In this document: piece after piece, positions 13,188 to 15,530 of the stretch
Position numbering within the stretch: position 1 is the stretch's first letter
Layout: each line of letters opens with the position of its first letter
DNA from: Legionella genomosp. 1
GTDB lineage: Bacteria > Pseudomonadota > Gammaproteobacteria > Legionellales > Legionellaceae
DNA length: 15,530 nucleotides
Direction: 5' to 3'
NCBI GenBank assembly: GCA_945865355.1
Contig: CAMBDN010000035.1
Span: 1 to 15,530, forward strand
The notes under the pieces: generated by a model
What the model saw: the letters and a program-made list of their open reading frames with translations, nothing else
Told to the model about the DNA's origin: nothing
Database searches by the model: none
Position numbers and translations under genes: made by a program

Positions 13188-15275
13188 GTGTCAACTACAC
13201 CACTGGAGCTATACCGAAATATCGGAATTGTTGCTCATGTTGATGCAGGGAAAACAACGACTACAGAACGAGTTTTGTTTTACACTGGCACGTCCCATAA
13301 GATTGGTGAAGTACACGATGGCGCAGCTACTATGGACTGGATGGTCCAAGAGCAAGAGCGCGGCATTACCATAACTTCAGCAGCAACAACATGCTACTGG
13401 TCTGGCATGGACAGGCAGTATGAGCGTCACCGTATCAATATAATTGATACCCCAGGCCATGTTGACTTCATGATTGAAGTAGAAAGATCGTTGCGTGTGT
13501 TAGATGGTGCGGTAGTAGTATTCGATTCTGTTTCCGGTGTTGAGCCGCAATCAGAAACAGTATGGCGACAAGCGCACAGGTATGGTGTTCCTCGTATCGT
13601 ATTTGTTAATAAAATGGACCGTATGGGGGCTGATTTTCTCAGAGTAGTCGAGCAAATTAAGCAAAGACTTGGCTCAACACCTGTTATCCTCCAATTGCCT
13701 ATTGGCGCAGAGGAAACGTATAAAGGTGTTGTTGACCTAATTAAAATGAAGGCTATTTATTGGGATGAAGAAAGCAAGGGAATGACATTTGAATATCAGG
13801 ATGTCCCTGCTGAGATGCTCTCTCAATGTGAAGAGTTACGTGGTCAAATTATTGAAGCGGCTGCGGAAGTGTCCGAAGGTCTAATGGATAAATATCTTGA
13901 AGGCAAGCCTTTTACTGAAATGGACATTAAAGAGGCATTAAGAACGCGTACAGTAAACAATGAAATTGTTCCAGTGTTTTGTGGTTCTGCTTTTAAAAAT
14001 AAGGGTGTGCAAGCGGTACTAGATGGAGTTGTTGATTATTTGCCATCACCACTAGATATTCCACCGGTTAAAGGTACCGATGAGGATGGTGAAGAGGCAC
14101 ACAGGAAGACGGCATATGATGAACCGTTTTCAGCCTTGGCTTTCAAAATAGCTACGGATCCATTTGTTGGTACACTAACTTATTTTCGCACTTACTCTGG
14201 CACATTAAAGTGTGGTGATAGTGTTTATAATCCTGTGAAGGGGAAAAAAGAACGTATTGGACGTCTTTTACAAATGCATGCCAATTCACGTGAAGAAATT
14301 AAAGAAGTACATGCTGGGGATATTGCAGCTGCAGTAGGTTTAAAGACAGTGACAACAGGAGATACATTGTGTGATGTTGATCAAATTATCACACTTGAAC
14401 GTATGGACTTCCCTGATCCTGTTATTGCAGTAGCTGTAGAACCTAGAACGAAGGCAGATCAAGAAAAAATGTCTGTTGCTTTGGGTAAATTGGCTCAAGA
14501 GGATCCTTCCTTTCGTGTGCATACAGATGAAGAATCTGGGCAAACAATTATTGAAGGGATGGGAGAGCTTCACCTAGAAATCATCGTAGATCGAATGCGC
14601 CGTGAGTTTTTGGTGGAAGCAAATGTAGGTAAGCCGCAGGTTGCTTATCGAGAGTCATTGAAAGCTCCTGTTGAGCAAGAAGGTAAATTTGTTCGTCAGT
14701 CTGGTGGTCGAGGTCAATATGGTCACGTATGGCTGAAAATTGAACCGCAACCACGTGGTACAGGTTATGAGTTCGTAAATGCAATTGTTGGCGGATCAAT
14801 TCCTAAAGAATATATCCCTGCTGTTGACAAGGGTGTTCAAGAACAAATGCAAAATGGTGTTATTGCAGGATACCCTGTTGTAGATGTGAAGGTAACCCTG
14901 TTTGATGGCTCTTTTCATGAGGTTGATTCTAGTGAAATGGCCTTTAAAATCGCTGGGTCGCAATGCTTCAAACAAGGGGCACAAAGGGCTAAGCCTGTGT
15001 TGTTAGAGCCTGTGATGAGTGTTGAGGTAGTAACCCCTGAAGATTACATGGGTGATGTAATGGGTGACCTAAGTCGCCGAAGAGGGATGTTACAAGGTAT
15101 GGATGAGTCACCTGCTGGACGTGTTATTCGTGCTGAGGTACCACTAGCGGAAATGTTTGGATACTCTACAGATTTACGGTCGGCTACCCAGGGTCGTGCG
15201 ACATATACAATGGAATTTGAAAAGTATGCAGAAGCTCCAGCAAATATTGCTGAAGCGATCATTAAGAAACAATAA
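13188..15275 (+). CDS. fusA: Elongation factor G
   Basis: EF-G is the GTPase that drives tRNA-mRNA translocation and, with RRF, ribosome recycling. From GTG 13188 it has 695 residues, a normal length. G motifs are intact: G1 AHVDAGKTT (16-24), G2 in RGITITSAATT, G3 DTPGHVDF (87-94) and G4 NKMD (141-144). The G' insert follows, then domain II, domain III with HTDEESGQTIIEGMGELH, domain IV with GGRGQYGHVW and its functional loop, and domain V with EVVTPEDYMGDVMGDLSRRRG. DFMIEVERSLRVLDGAVVVFDSVSGVEPQ-type wording (shown in part) and CYWSGM recall Legionella EF-G. The gene starts 15 bases after rpsG and ends 19 bases before tuf, in the standard str order. Confidence 0.98.
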   Translation: MSTTPLELYRNIGIVAHVDAGKTTTTERVLFYTGTSHKIGEVHDGAATMDWMVQEQERGITITSAATTCYWSGMDRQYERHRINIIDTPGHVDFMIEVERSLRVLDGAVVVFDSVSGVEPQSETVWRQAHRYGVPRIVFVNKMDRMGADFLRVVEQIKQRLGSTPVILQLPIGAEETYKGVVDLIKMKAIYWDEESKGMTFEYQDVPAEMLSQCEELRGQIIEAAAEVSEGLMDKYLEGKPFTEMDIKEALRTRTVNNEIVPVFCGSAFKNKGVQAVLDGVVDYLPSPLDIPPVKGTDEDGEEAHRKTAYDEPFSALAFKIATDPFVGTLTYFRTYSGTLKCGDSVYNPVKGKKERIGRLLQMHANSREEIKEVHAGDIAAAVGLKTVTTGDTLCDVDQIITLERMDFPDPVIAVAVEPRTKADQEKMSVALGKLAQEDPSFRVHTDEESGQTIIEGMGELHLEIIVDRMRREFLVEANVGKPQVAYRESLKAPVEQEGKFVRQSGGRGQYGHVWLKIEPQPRGTGYEFVNAIVGGSIPKEYIPAVDKGVQEQMQNGVIAGYPVVDVKVTLFDGSFHEVDSSEMAFKIAGSQCFKQGAQRAKPVLLEPVMSVEVVTPEDYMGDVMGDLSRRRGMLQGMDESPAGRVIRAEVPLAEMFGYSTDLRSATQGRATYTMEFEKYAEAPANIAEAIIKKQ

Positions 15276-15294
15276 AAGTTAATGAGGTAATGAA

Positions 15295-15530
15295 ATGGCG
15301 AAGGAAAAATTTGAGCGTAAAAAGCCACACGTAAACGTAGGCACAATTGGTCACGTTGACCATGGAAAGACAACGTTAACAGCAGCGATTACGACAATTA
15401 TGGCTAAGAAGTATGGTGGTACTGCTAAGGCGTACGATCAAATTGACGCGGCGCCAGAAGAGCGTGAGCGTGGAATCACTATTTCAACAGCACACGTTGA
15501 ATATGAATCAGCGAATCGACATTATGCACA
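15295..15530 (+). CDS. tuf: Elongation factor Tu, N-terminal part (partial)
   Basis: The first 78 codons of a second EF-Tu gene are present; the rest lies beyond the window. ATG 15295 has GAGGT at 15284-15288, six bases upstream. The N-terminus MAKEKFERKKPHVNVGTIGH is canonical. The P-loop GHVDHGKT covers residues 19-26, and switch I includes ERERGITIS with T62, the Mg2+-coordinating threonine. QIDAAPEER is the usual DQIDxAPEE block. It is the last gene of the str operon and probably nearly identical to the copy ending at 146, but the two visible pieces cover opposite ends of the protein, so they cannot be compared here. Confidence 0.97.
   Translation, partial: MAKEKFERKKPHVNVGTIGHVDHGKTTLTAAITTIMAKKYGGTAKAYDQIDAAPEERERGITISTAHVEYESANRHYA

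Noticed and set aside
15217..15245. Possible internal tuf promoter in the fusA 3' end (TTGAAA)
   Set aside because: No acceptable -10 box lies 16-18 bases downstream.
1..15530. Search for mobile elements, CRISPR repeats, toxin-antitoxin pairs or other accessory systems
   Set aside because: Apart from short leaders, terminators and tRNA-Trp, the window is filled by conserved core genes in the standard order; nothing accessory is present.

Overview
This is a core informational locus of a gammaproteobacterium: a continuous run of translation and transcription genes, all on the + strand. It reads tuf (3' end) - tRNA-Trp - secE - nusG - rplK - rplA - rplJ - rplL - rpoB - rpoC - rpsL - rpsG - fusA - tuf (5' end). 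The DNA is moderately AT-rich. Several traits fit the order Legionellales better than Enterobacteria or Pseudomonas: the wording of the EF-G G-domain (CYWSGM, DFMIEVERS), a 1368-residue RpoB, and an S7 with an extra charged/Gly-rich segment. This placement rests on remembered family sequences, not a search, so I hold it at roughly 60%. No phage, insertion sequence, CRISPR or accessory gene is present, and I see no new biological system. What deserves a second look lies in the regulatory RNA and DNA between the genes.

Layout. Bases 1-316 hold the end of one EF-Tu gene, a 10-bp hairpin and tRNA-Trp with encoded CCA. Bases 317-1217 hold secE and nusG, closed by a very strong intrinsic terminator (about 1278-1337). 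Bases 1428-2569 hold rplK and rplA, overlapping by one base. Next come a candidate promoter, an L10-type autoregulatory leader, and rplJ-rplL (2570-3687). A partial-terminator hairpin then leads into rpoB (3775-7881) and rpoC (7913-12160). A near-consensus sigma-70 promoter one base after the rpoC stop starts the str operon: rpsL, rpsG, fusA and a second tuf that runs off the window. No gene-free stretch exceeds 300 bases; the longest is 1218-1427.

The genes work together. SecE is a subunit of the protein export channel. NusG links RNA polymerase to Rho or to the ribosome. L11, L1, L10 and L7/L12 form the L1 stalk and the GTPase-recruiting stalk of the 50S subunit. RpoB and RpoC form the catalytic core of RNA polymerase. 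S12 and S7 shape the 30S decoding and tRNA sites. EF-G and EF-Tu drive elongation on the stalk. Regulation visible in the sequence consists of one intrinsic terminator, the L10 leader, the rplL-rpoB attenuator and the str promoter. Four genes use non-ATG starts (nusG, rplJ and fusA GTG; rpoC TTG).
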